Source: Gigaspora rosea (Eukaryota; Glomeromycota; Glomeromycetes; Diversisporales; Gigasporaceae). Taken from it: a DNA stretch of 64,000 bases. The DNA is taken from NCBI GenBank assembly GCA_003550325.1, contig QKWP01000062.1, positions 138,380-202,379 of the forward strand, written 5' to 3'. A program made the position numbers and the translations under genes. The notes beneath the pieces were generated by a model. That model had not been told where the DNA came from, did no database searches, and saw only the letters and a list, made by a program, of their open reading frames with translations. Shown one piece after another: positions 23,807-34,948 of this stretch; positions within the stretch are counted from its first letter, which is position 1; each line of letters starts with the position of its first letter.

Positions 23807-25111
23807 CAGTGTTGGACTATGACCTTTTATGACCTATATGACCTTTATGACTAGTCATGAGTTATTTGGTCATAAAAAGAGGATTATGACCTTATGACCT
23901 AAAATAAAAAAAATTAATCAATTAAAAAGCAATATTTATATTAGCTAATTGATTATAGTTTTTTTTAATGATAATTGAAAAGTTTCTGAGATTCTAAATT
24001 ATTTATTAATTTATATTTTCAATTTGTTTAACTTAAATTCTGTCTAATTAAAAGATTACCAGAAAATATCAGAATATATCATGCCACAATTTTGTTCTCA
24101 GGAATGGAGTAATATTGCAGTATTAAAGATTCACATAGTATATTAGATATTATAAATTAAATAGTGTATGTATATACACAAAATCTTGCATTTTATTGGA
24201 TAAATGCATATAGTGAAGCAGGGTATAAATACATAAATATATATAGGAACTTTGCATATTTTGTGTTTTATAAAATTGTTAGAAGGAATTAATTAAAGAA
24301 TTTTTACTATCTTAATTTGCTTTTGGAAACTTATACTGTTATTCTCACATTCATGTGATATAAAATATAAGTATGTGTGCATATACTAATCCTTGTGACA
24401 GATTATAATGAAATTAGATTATAATATAATGAAATTTGAACTTATTTTATGTCTAATTTTTAAATTTTTTTGGGTCTTTTTTGTTAGTTTTTTTTTATAG
24501 TTAAATTAGGTTTAGAGGTAGAATTGTTAAAAAAAAGATATAGATGGATTTTGGTAGGGCTTATATTTTTAAATTGAAATCTCTAAATTTCACAATGATC
24601 TGATTTCATTATGATCTGCAACATTTACTTTATATACATATATATCTTGCGAGTTTTGATATACTTTTTTGAATAAATTATATGTAAAACTGTGCATTTT
24701 TGAATTGTTGATTATTTTTTAGAGATTTTAGAACCCAAATAACTATTTGGATTAATTGACTAAGATGATTGTATATTTCATACTTGTATATAATTTGCTT
24801 GTATGAGCAAATGGTATAGAGAATAGTAAATATACTAATCTAGATATATATATATTAAAGCCTAAATATAATATGTATAATTATTTTAAACATTTGAGTC
24901 ACAAACTAAAGAAATTTATATTTAAAATATAGTAATTTTATTTACTAGTTATATGACCAGGTCATAATTGGTCATATGACTAATAGTCATATTGGTCACA
25001 AAAACAAGTCATAATTTATATGACCAAAACTTATATGACTATTATTATATGATTATTATGACTAGTGGTCATATAAAAAAAATAATATGACCACATTTTT
25101 GGCCAACACTA
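23807..25111. mobile_element. hAT-like element, CAGTGTTGG ends, nested
   Basis: The left end CAGTGTTGGAC matches the reversed right end TAGTGTTGGCC. The flanking 8-mers GGTGTGGG and GATGTGGG differ at one position, an 8-bp TSD. Next to the ends are arrays of TATGACC and GGTCATA, in opposite orientation on the two sides, likely subterminal binding repeats. About 1.3 kb; no transposase frame found. CAGTGTTGG is a classic hAT-type terminus. Confidence 0.8.
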
Positions 25112-25535
25112 GATGTGGGTAGGTGGGGTAAAATTTTGAAATTTATTAGTAACAAAAAATTACGTAATTTCTGAAAGCTCCCTAATCTCAGGACACCAAG
25201 GTTTAAGAAGTAACCATAAGGTTACGATTATCTGGGCAAGGCCTTTGCACCTACTTGGAAGTATAGGATCGGCAATATGAGAGAAGCAGTAAATATAGTA
25301 AGTAGCAGAATGACAAAATAGGGAGTAGTCCAAAAATCCAGGTTATACAGAAAATGGGGTATGGAAAGCTCTAATAGGTTTAGATTACAAATAGTCAAGA
25401 ATGTCCGAGTCTCTTGTACTTAATATAGTATAATATTGTATCATATAATATATACAAAATATATACTTAATAATAAAGTCTTTGAGGCACGACCTCACTT
25501 TAAAAAAAAAAAAGAAAAAAAGTAATAAATATAAG

Positions 25536-26168
25536 TCGCAATTACAGTAAATCAACATTAGTAATGTGCAAAAGCAAATAAAATATGCATTATTAGCAGG
25601 ATTACGATTTTAAATAATCACATTACATATGATGTTCATGTGACCATAGTGATTATTACTATATAGGTTATTCTAATTATAACTCTTTTTTATTAATTAA
25701 TTTTTATAAAATATGTTTTTGTACCAAAAGAATCTATTATAGCACAAATAAGCTTTTTACAAATAACTATTAATAAAAAATTATCTAATTTTTATAAAAA
25801 ATTTAAAGCTAAATAAAATTTATTATAGCAAACAAAATTGTTTTAATAATGAAAATCGATTTACTTAATAAAAAACGCTACTATTAGCATACTATAATTA
25901 GATTTTATTAAAAACTTAAAATTAAAAATTTTTGTTAGTATCTAATATATTACTGTATTTTAGTGCTAATTAGTTATTGGCTAATTACAGATATTATTAT
26001 ATAATATAACAGATTTTTAATATCTAAAATGAAGTTATATTTCAGTTAGGGGAGTGACAAAAACCAGGTGATTTTTTAGGGGAAGGGGGGTAAAAAAAGT
26101 TGAAATTATATATAAGAACCTGACTATATATATATTAAGAAAGAGGGGGTAGGCCTCTGATAAAAAAT
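25536..26168. other. AT-rich intergenic DNA
   Basis: 25,600-25,880 is an inverted relative of 19,790-20,000. 26,040-26,150 has two G-rich runs (GGGGAAGGGGGG, AGAGGGGGTAGG). No gene seen. Confidence 0.4.
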
Positions 26169-26169
26169 A

Positions 26170-26597
26170 CCGTATATGTCCGAAAATAAGCTACTACCTA
26201 AAATAAGCTACCCCCTGATTTTTTTTAAAAATCTTAAAAAATTCGTTAGCCCTTAATAAAATAGTATAATTTTAGCATTTTTTGGTTTTTTTTTTAAAGA
26301 TAGNCTACCTAAAATAAGCTACCCCCTGATTTTTTTTAAAAATCTTAAAAAATTCGTTAGCAGTTACTACATATAAAACTTTTTTTCTACTAAGTAAACT
26401 TCAAAAGGTCGATTAAGTAAAGTTTTTCAGCGCATCAAAATACATTTACAATAAAAATTTAGTGTCATTTAGATAACATTTTATTGGTACGTTTTTCAAT
26501 TTTTTCAAAAAATGCTATATTTCAAAAATAAGCTACTTTACGATTTTTTGTGTAATTTTTTGGCCAAAAAAGGTAGCTTAATTTCAGACACATATGG
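26170..26597. mobile_element. TA-flanked MITE containing an assembly duplication
   Basis: TA at 26,168-26,169 and 26,598-26,599. The ends CCGTATATGTCCGAAAATAA and, reversed, CCATATGTGTCTGAAATTAA. Same family as 14,529-14,850. The middle holds a single N at 26,304 flanked by an exact 57-bp repeat (26,194-26,250 and 26,305-26,361), so its true length is uncertain. Confidence 0.75.
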
Positions 26598-26612
26598 TAA
26601 TCAGATGATTAA

Positions 26613-26777
26613 GGGGTGTGCCATTTATCATGTGATATTTTTTACTTAGTAGCTACCCTATCTATGTATGGTGTGATCACTTTATTTAATTCTGATTGAT
26701 TAATATAATATATAGACGTGATCACTACTTCTAACCATGTATCTATAGTAAAAATCACGTGATAAATGGCATGCCCC
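26613..26777. mobile_element. TAA-flanked MITE (Harbinger-like), copy B
   Basis: TAA at 26,610-26,612 and 26,778-26,780. The ends GGGGTGTGCCATTTATCATG and, reversed, GGGGCATGCCATTTATCACG. 165 bp. Same family as 18,092-18,258. Confidence 0.85.
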
Positions 26778-27868
26778 TAATGACACGGCCCTTAATAAAA
26801 TAGTATAATTTTAGCATTTTTTGGTTTTTTTTTTAAAGATAGAATTTACAAATTTTCAATTTCTTAAAAATCGATTTTAGATTAATTTTGTATAACTATT
26901 TTTATATATTATCATATGATTTATATGTAAACATTATATGGTTTGACCAATTAGAATCAAGCAATTCTTTGTACAATCTACAAAAATCATATAGCATTTT
27001 ACAAAAATTTAATTATATTGTGAAGTTGATTCTTTTTAAAGCAATAGATATTTTGTAACTTCATTATTATAAACAAACTATTTAAAACTATATATTATAT
27101 AAATTTTATACAAATTGGTCAAGATCTTAAAAAGATTTATCTGAAGGATTTTTTTATTTACTATATAAAAATCTAATATATTATATAAAAAATAAAGAAT
27201 ATAGTAATCTAGAGAAATAGTTATGCTATTATCTTCCAAGCGGCAGGTCAAAAATTGAATCCCACTAGTACCATTTTGAAAATAGATTTGTGTTTCGACA
27301 ACTATGCCTTAAATCAGTTAGATAAAAATATATGGAATCTTGGTTCTATTATTTTGAATAGAAACTCTTAGACGCAATAGTGCTTGTTACACTATCAAAT
27401 CCAAGAAACTAAAAAAACAGAAATCTATTTGGTAAAGTTCTGAATAAAAGATAGATTAACAATTTTTGACAGTGCTACCAGAATAAGGACATGCCAGAGT
27501 CAAAACGGATCTTATAAAGGCAATATAAGTAACAATAGGATTTGAGAATTTGATCTAAGCTCAAGTGTAAGTTTTAGTAAATATGCATATTACTAAAGAC
27601 TATCTAAATTATACATGAGGACGAAGACATTTCGGGTTCTAAAACCCGAAATTAATATTTGAAGACGAAATTATTTTTGACCTATTTTACTTGAAAGACG
27701 AAATTATTTGATACTTTTTTTGAATAGATGAAATTATAAGGAACATATTTATATAAATTTTATTTGCTCTTCCTTATAAAAAATTTTAATTTTTTCTAAT
27801 GAAGACGAAATAGGCCTTTTTCAAAAATCAATTTCGGTGGCATTACTAATCTAAATATATGATATGAG

Positions 27869-28654
27869 AGGACCCCGAATAATCTATGTGAGCATCATAT
27901 AAAAATTTTTTTGGTTAGCATTTTTGGTTTGGTATATATAAGCTATATTACACACATTAGATAGAACTTTTATCCACCTTTAACTTTTTTTGAAATATGG
28001 CATTCTTTAAAAAAAAATAGAACGTTCCTTAAAAAAAAAAAAACAGAACGTTCCCTAAAAAAAAAAAAAAAATGTTCTCTAAAAAAAAAAAANNNNNNNN
28101 NNNNNNNNNNNNNNNNNNNNNNNNNNNNNNNNNNNNNNNNNNNNNNNNNNNNNNNNNNNNNNNNNNNNNNNNNNNNNNNNNNNNNNNNNNNNNNNNNNNN
28201 AGCCCCTAAAAGAAAAACCAATCTCAAAAAAAAAAAAACAAAGTTTAAAGTCTTGTAAGCCTATTTAATCCACAAGCTACCAAAAATTATAAATATATAT
28301 ACCACAAATTGTGTAAAAAAACTTAAAAAAAAACCCCCACCCGTTTTGGTAAAAAACCGGTTTGGTTAATTTTTATCCAATGTTTGCATTTTTCTGATTT
28401 TTGCATTTTTCTATTTTTGTATTTATACCTCTAGGTTACTATTATGCCTAGATTTTTCATTAGCACATTTCAAATATAATATTTATAAAAATTACTCATT
28501 AGTATTTTTTTAAATATATCTATTTTGCCATTTAGCAGGTTTCAAATATAACCTTTTTCTCCAATACCTACTTTTCAAATATAACTTTTTTTAAAAAACG
28601 GCCCTCCATTAGCTATTTTTTAACTATAACCTTACATAGATTATTCGGGGTCCT
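27869..28654. mobile_element. hAT-like element with AGGACCCCG ends, contains a gap
   Basis: The ends AGGACCCCGAATAATCTATG and its exact reverse at the right. The flanking 8-mers GATATGAG and GATATGGG differ at one position. The centre has an A-tract repeat with the palindrome GAACGTTC (28,020-28,092), then 108 Ns (28,093-28,200). No transposase frame is visible; the gap could hide sequence. Confidence 0.8.
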
Positions 28655-28684
28655 GATATGGGACTATACTAGCTACTATACTTA

Positions 28685-28962
28685 GGGATCGTCTAAAGCC
28701 AGGTGCAGTCACATGATAGAAAGCCAATTAAATCGTAAAATTTGATCTTCACAGATCAGCCCAAGACAAAAACAAAGAAAAAAAGTGAAACCACTGAAAA
28801 TACAAAAAATGTATGTCTTAACTTGTCTAGAAGTATTAAAAAAAAATGTCGGGAAGACAATTTTACTTATAAGTTAAACCCTAACCCAATCTTTAACTAA
28901 CTCTTACTCTAATTTTAATTATAATCAAAAACATATAAACACACCTGGCTTTAGCCATTCCC
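28685..28962. mobile_element. hAT-like MITE with perfect 8-bp TSD
   Basis: TATACTTA flanks both sides (28,677-28,684 and 28,963-28,970). The ends GGGATCGTCTAAAGCCAGGT and, reversed, GGGAATGGCTAAAGCCAGGT. 278 bp. The core contains TTAAACCCTAACCC, the telomere-like block seen in other MITEs here, on the minus strand. Confidence 0.85.
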
Positions 28963-29318
28963 TATACTTAGTATAGCTGGCAATTTTTAAAAAAGTAAAG
29001 TAGCTTTAAAATAGTAGATTATTGAGAATAAGCCTAGAAACTATTATATGGCCGATGAGTATATAAATGGTAAGTGAAGCATGGACCAGAGGGTTTAAAT
29101 AAACAGATCCCATAGTTGGTCTGCAGATATAGTAGCTAGAATAGAACTTTTAGACAGACTACTTAGATTAGATACCAAAAAAGTGTATATGTAGTGAGTT
29201 GTAAACTCATCAATATAACAAATATCATATAATATTTAATAAACACTTGCCAAAGTAGACAGTCATTAAATATAAAAAAAAATATATGAAAAATGATTTA
29301 TATTTACCCTATTCTTAA

Positions 29319-30463
29319 AATTTGTATAATAATTTGTAGATCAAAAAAGGCCTAATCTTAAAAGTTAACCGATATGTTATATTTTAATTGGTATAAAATT
29401 TAAAATATATGTTAATTTTAATTTAGAAGAATTGTAAAGTAACATACAACATTTATACAAATATATACTGAGACAATAAAATTTTTATTTATAATTAATC
29501 AAAAACTGATTATTAATAATAATTGTTTAAACCAAATTATTTATATATATAAAAAGGAAATTATAAAGTAAAATATCTTTATTTATATAGATAAATTAGT
29601 GGTTAGTACTAGAAAAAAGAACTTATATATATTAAATACAAAAGATATAAATAACATATCTTTTTTATATATTTCATTATTTGAATTATTGCAATGCCTT
29701 GACTTATTATACAAAGCATTCTATAGTAAATTATAATTTACTCTTATATATCAGTATATATATTAAAAAATCAAAAAAAATAAAGAATTCATACTTTATT
29801 GCTACTATCTTTAATATTATAAATGAATCACTAATACTATTATCATCATAAAAAAACTATAATAAAATTATAATAAATAAATAAATTTAAGAAAATATAA
29901 CCCAAAAAAATTTAAATAGTTACCTGATTAGTAAGCCTTTCTGATTCTTTTAAAAGCTTTACAATTTGTAAATTTTTCTCTTTATAATTGCTTTATATAC
30001 AGAAATCCTGCACCGTATATTTTTAAATTTTTATGAAAAGATCTATTTTCTTTGTTAAGGTGTTTATTTTCTTGCTTTAAGAACAATCTTTAAAAAAACA
30101 ACTATTTAATTAAATTCGAATCCCAAGAATTCCCTGTTACCAGTAACAAAAATTTTCTCACGTGTCCCACTAATTTTGAAATCAGCTGTCATTTTTTTCA
30201 AAAAGTGGCGATTTGGTTTGTCCCCATTAAACTATAAATGGTATATAATTTTTTAATAAATTATAAAACTTTTATAATAACATATATCTCAATCTTTTTG
30301 TACTGGCCCATATTAATATTACTTTTTATAATTTTTTAACCTTCTATAAATAAATTACTTGGTGTTAATCTTATGAAAAACAAGAATAAAAAACTATAGC
30401 TTGTATAAAAAAAATTTCTTGAGTATGTTCACATTATACTATCTGCAATTATGACTGAAATTT
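29319..30463. other. AT-rich intergenic DNA with a lone MITE end
   Basis: Near 30,290-30,308 the sequence CTTTTTGTACTGGCCCA followed by TA is an end of the TGGGCCGGTGC family (compare 3,345-3,969), with no partner end found. No gene seen. Confidence 0.4.
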
Positions 30464-30853
30464 ATTTAATTGATAATCCGAATAAGATCTGCAGAATTGC
30501 TATATTGGGACAATAGTAAATTTTGGGGATAAGTACAATATAAACTTTTATTATATGCTGAAATCTTACAACTGCCTCTATGGTAAGTGATTTTTTTATT
30601 AAACTAACAGCTCAAGTCAATTAATTGAAAGTTGTAGAGCTCACTGAGGCGCATCTAATGGCAGTTAGATTATTCAAATTGGCCTAGTATACACTAATAT
30701 ATCACTAAAAAATGATCAGATGACTATATAAATTCCATGTAAACAAGGTGGTTGTAAGATTTCAGCATATAATAAAAACATAGTAAATCCAGTGTAAACC
30801 CCCAAATTCAAATATAAAAATTCTGCAGATCTTATCCGGATCAGCAATTAAAT
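30464..30853. mobile_element. Palindromic element with ATAAGATCTGCAGAATT-type arms
   Basis: The left TAATCCGAATAAGATCTGCA is mirrored by TGCAGATCTTATCCGGAT on the right. A second inverted pair around CTGAAATCTTACAACTGC near 30,560 and its partner near 30,735. The centre has the GGCAGTTAGATTATTCAAAT module ending in GGCCTAGT. 390 bp, no ORF. Confidence 0.75.
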
Positions 30854-31323
30854 ATTTTTAAAAGTAAAAATTATATGTATTATATGTGAAGAGTTATTAT
30901 AAAGAGTTACAAAAATGACCAAGGAAGTCTTTTATATTGTGGCAAAAAAAACATGGCATTATATAATTAGACATTCAATTAGATTTTGAGATTGTATAAT
31001 GTGAAAATCAAAACAATACAATGAACATAAAAGCTTTTACCTAAATATTCATTGTTGTAATAGCTTTTTAAAGCTTAACCAGATATATTGCAAACAAAGT
31101 TTTAATAGTGATTAGTCAAATATATGGCTATAAATAAATATATATCAAATATGATATAAAAATAAAATTTAATATTATAAATATTGCATGTATCTTTCAT
31201 AACTATATATAATCTCTATATAATCAAAATTTATTTGACTATGATAGTCTTATATAACACAAATTTTGTCAAATAATTGTTAAAAAAATTTTGCTTAAAA
31301 AAATTTAAAATCTTCAAAAAATT

Positions 31324-31585
31324 TATAATTTATTGCATAGTGCAATATATTACTCTATTATAATTATATGGATCATTAATTTTGTATAACAAATAATTAA
31401 AAATTTTATTAAAACAAAAAAGAAAGTTAATTAATATTAGGATAAGAGTTAAGGTTTGAGATAAAGCAAAAGTATAGTTAATACCAAAAGTTTATAAGAA
31501 GTATTTTTAGAACTCCAAAAATGGTTTCATAAATAAAATTTAATTAATAGAAGGGTACAGTATATTGCAAATACAATAAATTATA
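31324..31585. mobile_element. Probable MITE, TATAATTTATTG ends
   Basis: The ends TATAATTTATTGCATAGTGC and, reversed, TATAATTTATTGTATTTGCA. The middle (31,440-31,510) has AAGAGTTAAGG and ATAGTTAATACCAAAA, a decayed form of the core shared by 97-462 and 9,294-9,570. TSD not clear. Confidence 0.6.
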
Positions 31586-31639
31586 AAACCCCAATCTTTA
31601 ATAAATAAAAATTTTTTTTTTAAAAAAAAATTTAAATAA

Positions 31640-32150
31640 AATTTTTTGATAACTATTTAACTAAATTTAATAAAAATTTTTTTTATTTAGTATTGCAAAT
31701 ATATAAAATTAAATTAAAAAAATTTTATTAAATTTAAAAGAGAGTTATCAAGAAACTTTACTCAAAACTTTAAAAAATCTGGTTATTTATTAATAATTTG
31801 CTTTTAAAATTTTTTAAAACTTTAAGCAAAGCTTTCTTAAAAACTAAATGAATTTTTTTTATTTTAATTCTACAAATATATAAAATTGAAATAAAAAGAT
31901 GTTATTAAATTTGGTTAGGTGTTTATTAAGAAAGCTTTGCTCAAAGTTTGAAATAAATTTGTTTTATTAACAAAACATTAAATTTTTAATATTTTGAATA
32001 AGTTTTCTTATTAAATACTTAGCCAAATTCTATAAATATTTTTATTTTAATTTACAAAATATACAAAATTGAAGTAAAAAAAGATTCATTGATTTAGTTA
32101 GATGTTACCAAAAAGCTTTGATGAAAATTAAAAAAAATATAACTTGATTA
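31640..32150. repeat. Tandem foldback repeat, three decayed units
   Basis: Three units of about 165 bp, each a hairpin centred on ACAAATATATAAAATT flanked by AAGAAAGCTTTGCTCAAAGT or its complement. Resembles in plan the array at 37,104-37,862. Confidence 0.6.
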
Positions 32151-32616
32151 TTAACCAAATTCAAAAAAACTTCAAAATTGTTTAATATATATAATCAATT
32201 TTAATTGTTAAAAATATCAAGTTTATTGGCTTTTATACAATTATTATTATATGGTTATAAACTAATATAAATTATAATTTTGCTACATAATTGGATAATT
32301 TATTTGGTGCACAATAAATAAAAATATTGCTTTTTTGTAAGATCTAGATATAAGATCTAAATTTATTATTTTTTTAATTTATCAAATAAATTTATTTTTA
32401 AATTATGGTTATTTATTTTAGATAATAATTATATAATTAATTTTAATTTGCTATTTAAAAATTGCTATAGTAGCAAATTACTATAAACTAATACTTTTTG
32501 TAAATTTTTTAAATAGTAAAATTTATTAAAATTTTAGCAAACAAATAAAAATAAAAAAATTAAATTGAATTAATTAAATATATAGAGATATTAAAAAAAT
32601 ATATAATCTTTAAATT

Positions 32617-32680
32617 AATAGTATAATAGTTATATTTCAAGGTTGTGAACCAAAAGATTACCTATTTAAATCTCTTTAGA
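32617..32680 (+). pseudogene. Decayed tRNA-like sequence, possibly a SINE head
   Basis: TAGTATAATAGTTATATTTC resembles a D arm, GGTTGTGAACC an anticodon arm with GTG (His) in the loop, and CTATTTAAATCTC a decayed T arm. Stems are largely broken and no acceptor stem forms, so it is not a working tRNA gene. The repeat-like DNA up to about 32,880 may be the body of an old SINE. Confidence 0.3.
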
Positions 32681-32902
32681 GATGAAATAATTGGAATGTA
32701 CAAGCCAGTCTAAATTAGGGAACTAAACTACTATAAGAACTAGAAACCCAAAACATCTATAGATAGACTTAATTCTAAAATAGGTAGTTAACTATTAACT
32801 TAAAAATTTGTATTAATGAAATAAATTATGTTAGAATCTCAATTTGAAATTAACTAAAGTTACAAGATGTAATATAAGATCTAAGCCTAAAGATGCATAA
32901 TA

Positions 32903-34948
32903 CAGTCAACCCTCTCTATAGTCACCTCCTCTATAGTCACAAACTCTATGTAATCACAATTTTATTTTTACCAACCTTTTTTCTATTAATTATATCTCTA
33001 TATAGGCACAATCGCCTTATAGTCACTATCACATTTTTTTGTCAACCGATTATATAATGCCTATATAAAATTACCCTTTATAAAAGCACACAATAAATAA
33101 AAATAAATTAGTGAATTAACTCGATTATATTATACTCAATCATTGATCGATTTAGGAGCAAAATTAATAGGCTCGAGCAACAATAGGTCAATCAATGATT
33201 GATGATGCTGATTAATCAAATAAGTATTATATTGATCGATTATAAAATTTTTAATATGATTTCACCTGGGATATTATTTAATTTCTAATCTAAATGCCTA
33301 ACATAGTATTTCATATGGCCGAAAATTTTTGATAAAAAATGTTGTATCGGGGGCATCGTGTTAGTTTCTTATCGGGTCACATTATGCAGATAAAATTTTT
33401 TTAATACTATCTAGTTCATTAAATGGAATTTATTATTATAAATATTTTTAATTTATTATTTAATACACATTTAATTCATATAACATAATTATTAACGCCT
33501 ATATATATGTTCGTAGACCTTTAGCCTGCGAACTTCGATTTTAACTAATCAAATCCCAGCAAAAGTACATTATTAGAAGACGAGTTATGCATCGCATGAA
33601 CCTAACCTTAACTACGACGCATCACCTTATATATAACAACCGAATTATACCACACCAATTAACATGAAATTACGAAACCATCATACTAATACAGTGCACC
33701 AACAATGATACTATAATAATTCCAAGATGACGAAATTACACTGCGGCAAAATAGACAACAAAATTTTCACTAGTAACTGCACGTATGATACTAAAAGATA
33801 AAGTAACATGAGACTTTGAAGACAGTAAAAGGATGAACAACCAAACATGGCGAAATCCCAGTTGCCGTAATACTTAAACCTATAGTAAAATTACAACTAC
33901 TGAAATTCACAACAAAATCACAACCACTAACGATGACCATCGATACTGAAAGCCCGGCGAAATCGAAATCACAAACAATGACCAAAAGCCCCAGCAAAAT
34001 CTCAACCACCAACGACGACCAAAAGTCTTGACGAAATCACAACCATCAAAGCTAAACTTCTATTAAGACACGACTTTCACGACGACTTCTGTGACAGCTC
34101 TGATGATGACTTTAAAGATGACAGCTCCCTTCAACAACACCATTAACAGTTAAATAAAAAAATAAAAGGTTAGTATTAGAACATATGTACAGTATACTAC
34201 TATAAAATAAAATAAAAAAAAGATCGATTATCATGATGATCATTGATCGTTTAATATCTTAGTAATAAATTAAAAAATAATACAAAACTTGAACCTCGAG
34301 TTCTGTTTATTTATTTCTATTGGTCTTTTACATTTTACCAAAAATTGACCCCATACTATAGACCCGGGTCTAATTCATAGGGGGTTTGATATATGGGGGT
34401 CGTTTATATGGCAGTTTACGGTGCTTCCGCTCCTCCAACACAAATACTTTCCTGCTATCACCTTATTAAAAACCTTTCCCTACAGCTATTCTCAACACAT
34501 TAGTTATTTTGCAGTGTATTTACTGTAATTATAGATAAAAAAATAATTAAATTAAATCACATATAAAGATTGTAACTCAACAATTTACGTTATACTTACC
34601 GTAGTAAATTTTGATATACTGTACAAACTTTACATTATGTGATCTTAAAATTTTGATTGACTGTCGAAATATTTGTATTTTTAAATTATAACGTTAAAAA
34701 ATTTTTTAATTTATTTTTGCAGATTACTGTATAAGTATACTGTACACTTATATACCTGGGTATAAATCAAGCAAAATACAAAATTAAGCATTTCTTAAAA
34801 ATCGATTTTTAATAAAAACCCCTATATAGTCACTTTTTATATTTGTAATATAATTGTGACTATATAGAGGTAACCTTTATTTAGTCACACCTCTTTATAA
34901 TCACAGTTTTTTGTATCCCGAAGGTGTGATTATAGAGGGTGTTGACTG
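32903..34948. mobile_element. Pogo/Tc1-like non-autonomous element, 2.0 kb
   Basis: TA at 32,901-32,902 and 34,949-34,950. The ends CAGTCAACCCTCTCTATAGT and, reversed, CAGTCAACACCCTCTATAAT. The subterminal zones repeat CTATAGTCAC and ATAATCAC. The interior (33,350-34,160) is less AT-rich and contains a minisatellite; no transposase frame seen. The interior could be captured host DNA. Confidence 0.8.
33700..34060. repeat. Minisatellite CGAAATCACAACCACYAACG
   Basis: Diverged units of about 45-50 bp, strongly purine-plus-C on the + strand, repeating CGAAATCACAACCA and GATGACCAAAAGCC. Inside the pogo-like element. The minus-strand open frame at 33,791-34,012 follows from the lack of T on the + strand and is not called a gene. 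Confidence 0.65.

Larger units (their letters stand above)
22978..25173. mobile_element. hAT-like element, CAGAAATTAYGTAATTTTT ends
   Basis: The left end CAGAAATTATGTAATTTTT matches the reversed right end CAGAAATTACGTAATTTTT. The adjacent 8-mers GAAGCTTC and AAAGCTCC agree at 6 of 8 positions, compatible with an aged 8-bp TSD. It contains a 663-bp foldback and a second hAT-like element. No transposase frame. Inserted in the body of the retroposon. Confidence 0.7.
21595..25521 (+). mobile_element. tRNA-derived retroposon with 14-bp TSD, split by nested insertions
   Basis: GTAATAAATATAAG is duplicated at 21,581-21,594 and 25,522-25,535, giving the outer borders. The head GGGGCCCCATAGTCTAGTAG looks like a tRNA A box/D arm. 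The B box GGTTCAAATCC lies at 22,231-22,241, separated only because a MITE sits between (21,648-22,214). The body resumes 22,215-22,977 and 25,174-25,521, ending AATAAAGTCTTTGAGG, GACCTCA and poly(A). Without insertions it is about 1.16 kb. The short open frame at 22,494-22,763 lies in the body and is not a convincing gene. Confidence 0.85.
27185..29282 (+). mobile_element. Old tRNA-derived SINE copy, interrupted
   Basis: 27,205-27,590 matches the first half of the SINE at 12,369 (CCAAGCGGCAGG, AATCCCACTAG, TCTTGGTTCTATTATTTTGA). 29,060-29,282 matches its last third (GGACCAGAGGGTTTAAATA, then poly(A)). Most differences from the younger copy are C to T or G to A. Between the halves lie a hAT-like element (27,869-28,654) and a hAT-like MITE (28,685-28,962), plus a GACGAAATT-rich stretch (27,610-27,830). 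Exact left border and TSD are unclear. Confidence 0.75.
26837..29314. mobile_element. TTAA-flanked MITE (piggyBac-like), copy 3, split by a SINE
   Basis: TTAA at 26,833-26,836 and 29,315-29,318. 26,837-27,178 matches the reverse complement of most of copy 1 (9,634-10,008). The missing last 30 bp, ATGAAAAATGATTTATATTT then ACCCTATTC, lie at 29,284-29,314, beyond a retroposon insertion. Without the insert the element would be about 375 bp, like the other copies. Confidence 0.75.

Noticed and set aside
27970-28227. Open frame across the N gap
   Set aside because: Consists of unknown bases and A-tract translation.
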